From: Chryseobacterium vrystaatense
Lineage (GTDB): Bacteria > Bacteroidota > Bacteroidia > Flavobacteriales > Weeksellaceae
Assembly (NCBI RefSeq): GCF_000737765.1
Contig: NZ_JPRI01000005.1
Span: 1-64,000 of the forward strand
Reading direction: 5' to 3'
DNA: 64,000 nucleotides
Of the stretch, positions 63,913 through 64,000 are shown piece after piece. The first letter of the stretch is position 1; each line of letters opens with the position of its first letter. Below the pieces are notes generated by a model. That model was not told the origin of the DNA, did not search any database, and was given only the letters and a program-made list of their open reading frames with translations. The position numbers were made by a program, and so were the translations under genes.

Positions 63913-64000
63913 TTATTGAATTTCTGTACAGATCTCAACCAGATAATTATCGGTGTCTTTGATATAGGCTACCTTTTGTCCCCAGGGCTTTACTGTAATG
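63913..64000 (-). CDS. VOC family protein, C-terminal end (5' part outside window)
   Basis: The minus-strand frame entering from the window edge reads KPWGQKVAYIKDTDNYLVEI followed by CTEIQ and TAA at 63913-63915. The pattern PWGQ...D.DN.LVEI is the end of the second half of a glyoxalase-type VOC protein, with the metal-ligand Glu. Most of the gene is not in the window. Confidence 0.75.
   Translation of the reverse strand, partial: ITVKPWGQKVAYIKDTDNYLVEICTEIQ

Overview
The window reads as chromosomal DNA of a Bacteroidota bacterium of the family Weeksellaceae, most likely Chryseobacterium or a close relative. The pointers are low G+C, flavobacterial promoter boxes (TTG-N19/20-TAnnTTTG), a T9SS type A sorting domain, lipoproteins with short lipoboxes, Bacteroidota-style secreted Rhs proteins, and a GG-leader bacteriocin-like peptide of the type common in Chryseobacterium. 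This is inferred from protein character only. No rRNA, tRNA, CRISPR array or complete insertion sequence was seen.

Region 1 (1-12.1 kb) is mostly core chromosome: a tandem pair of DUF2931 lipoprotein genes, dnaK, an RDD membrane protein, a heparan-acetyltransferase-like membrane protein, small exported proteins, two repeats of a (single-TM microprotein + DUF7674-like protein) pair, a nucleoid-associated protein and a cyclase. Region 2 (12.1-19.2 kb, minus strand) is a tightly packed dicarboxylate/respiration operon: a penicillin-V-acylase-like gene interrupted by one amber codon, a porin, a DASS-family anion transporter, and succinate dehydrogenase/fumarate reductase sdhC-sdhA-sdhB. Region 3 (19.6-23.5 kb) holds a bacteriophytochrome histidine kinase with its biliverdin-producing heme oxygenase, then malate dehydrogenase.

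Region 4 (24.0-51.4 kb) is the accessory heart of the window. It starts with a T9SS-sorted protein, an Rhs N-terminal-type protein, a four-helix-bundle gene and a full-length secreted Rhs protein of 1235 aa whose tip carries an HExxH metallopeptidase-like toxin, followed by a lipoprotein immunity candidate. Downstream lies a long series of orphan cassettes. Each is a 3' piece of the Rhs core without a start codon, a different toxin tip, an immunity-type gene and a terminator hairpin. Several are clearly decayed (frameshifts, in-frame stops, deletions). Tips include an ADP-ribosyltransferase, a possible Tse2-like toxin and unrecognised ones. Immunity candidates include SUKH, lipoprotein, membrane and cytoplasmic families, some in two or three paralogous copies. 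The arrangement suggests a reservoir that can swap toxin tips and immunity genes into the expressed Rhs gene by recombination in the shared core. An FAD-dependent dehydrogenase gene sits inside the array, and two XRE regulators, one broken, lie at its far end.

Region 5 (51.5-64 kb) returns to ordinary chromosome: two VOC proteins, a Crp/Fnr regulator, a membrane protein, an alpha/beta hydrolase, a duplicated cluster of small secreted beta-rich proteins and lipoproteins of unknown role, small membrane proteins, two exported HExxH metalloproteases, the bacteriocin-like peptide, a TetR-SDR pair with two matching palindromic operators, a GNAT acetyltransferase and the end of a VOC gene.
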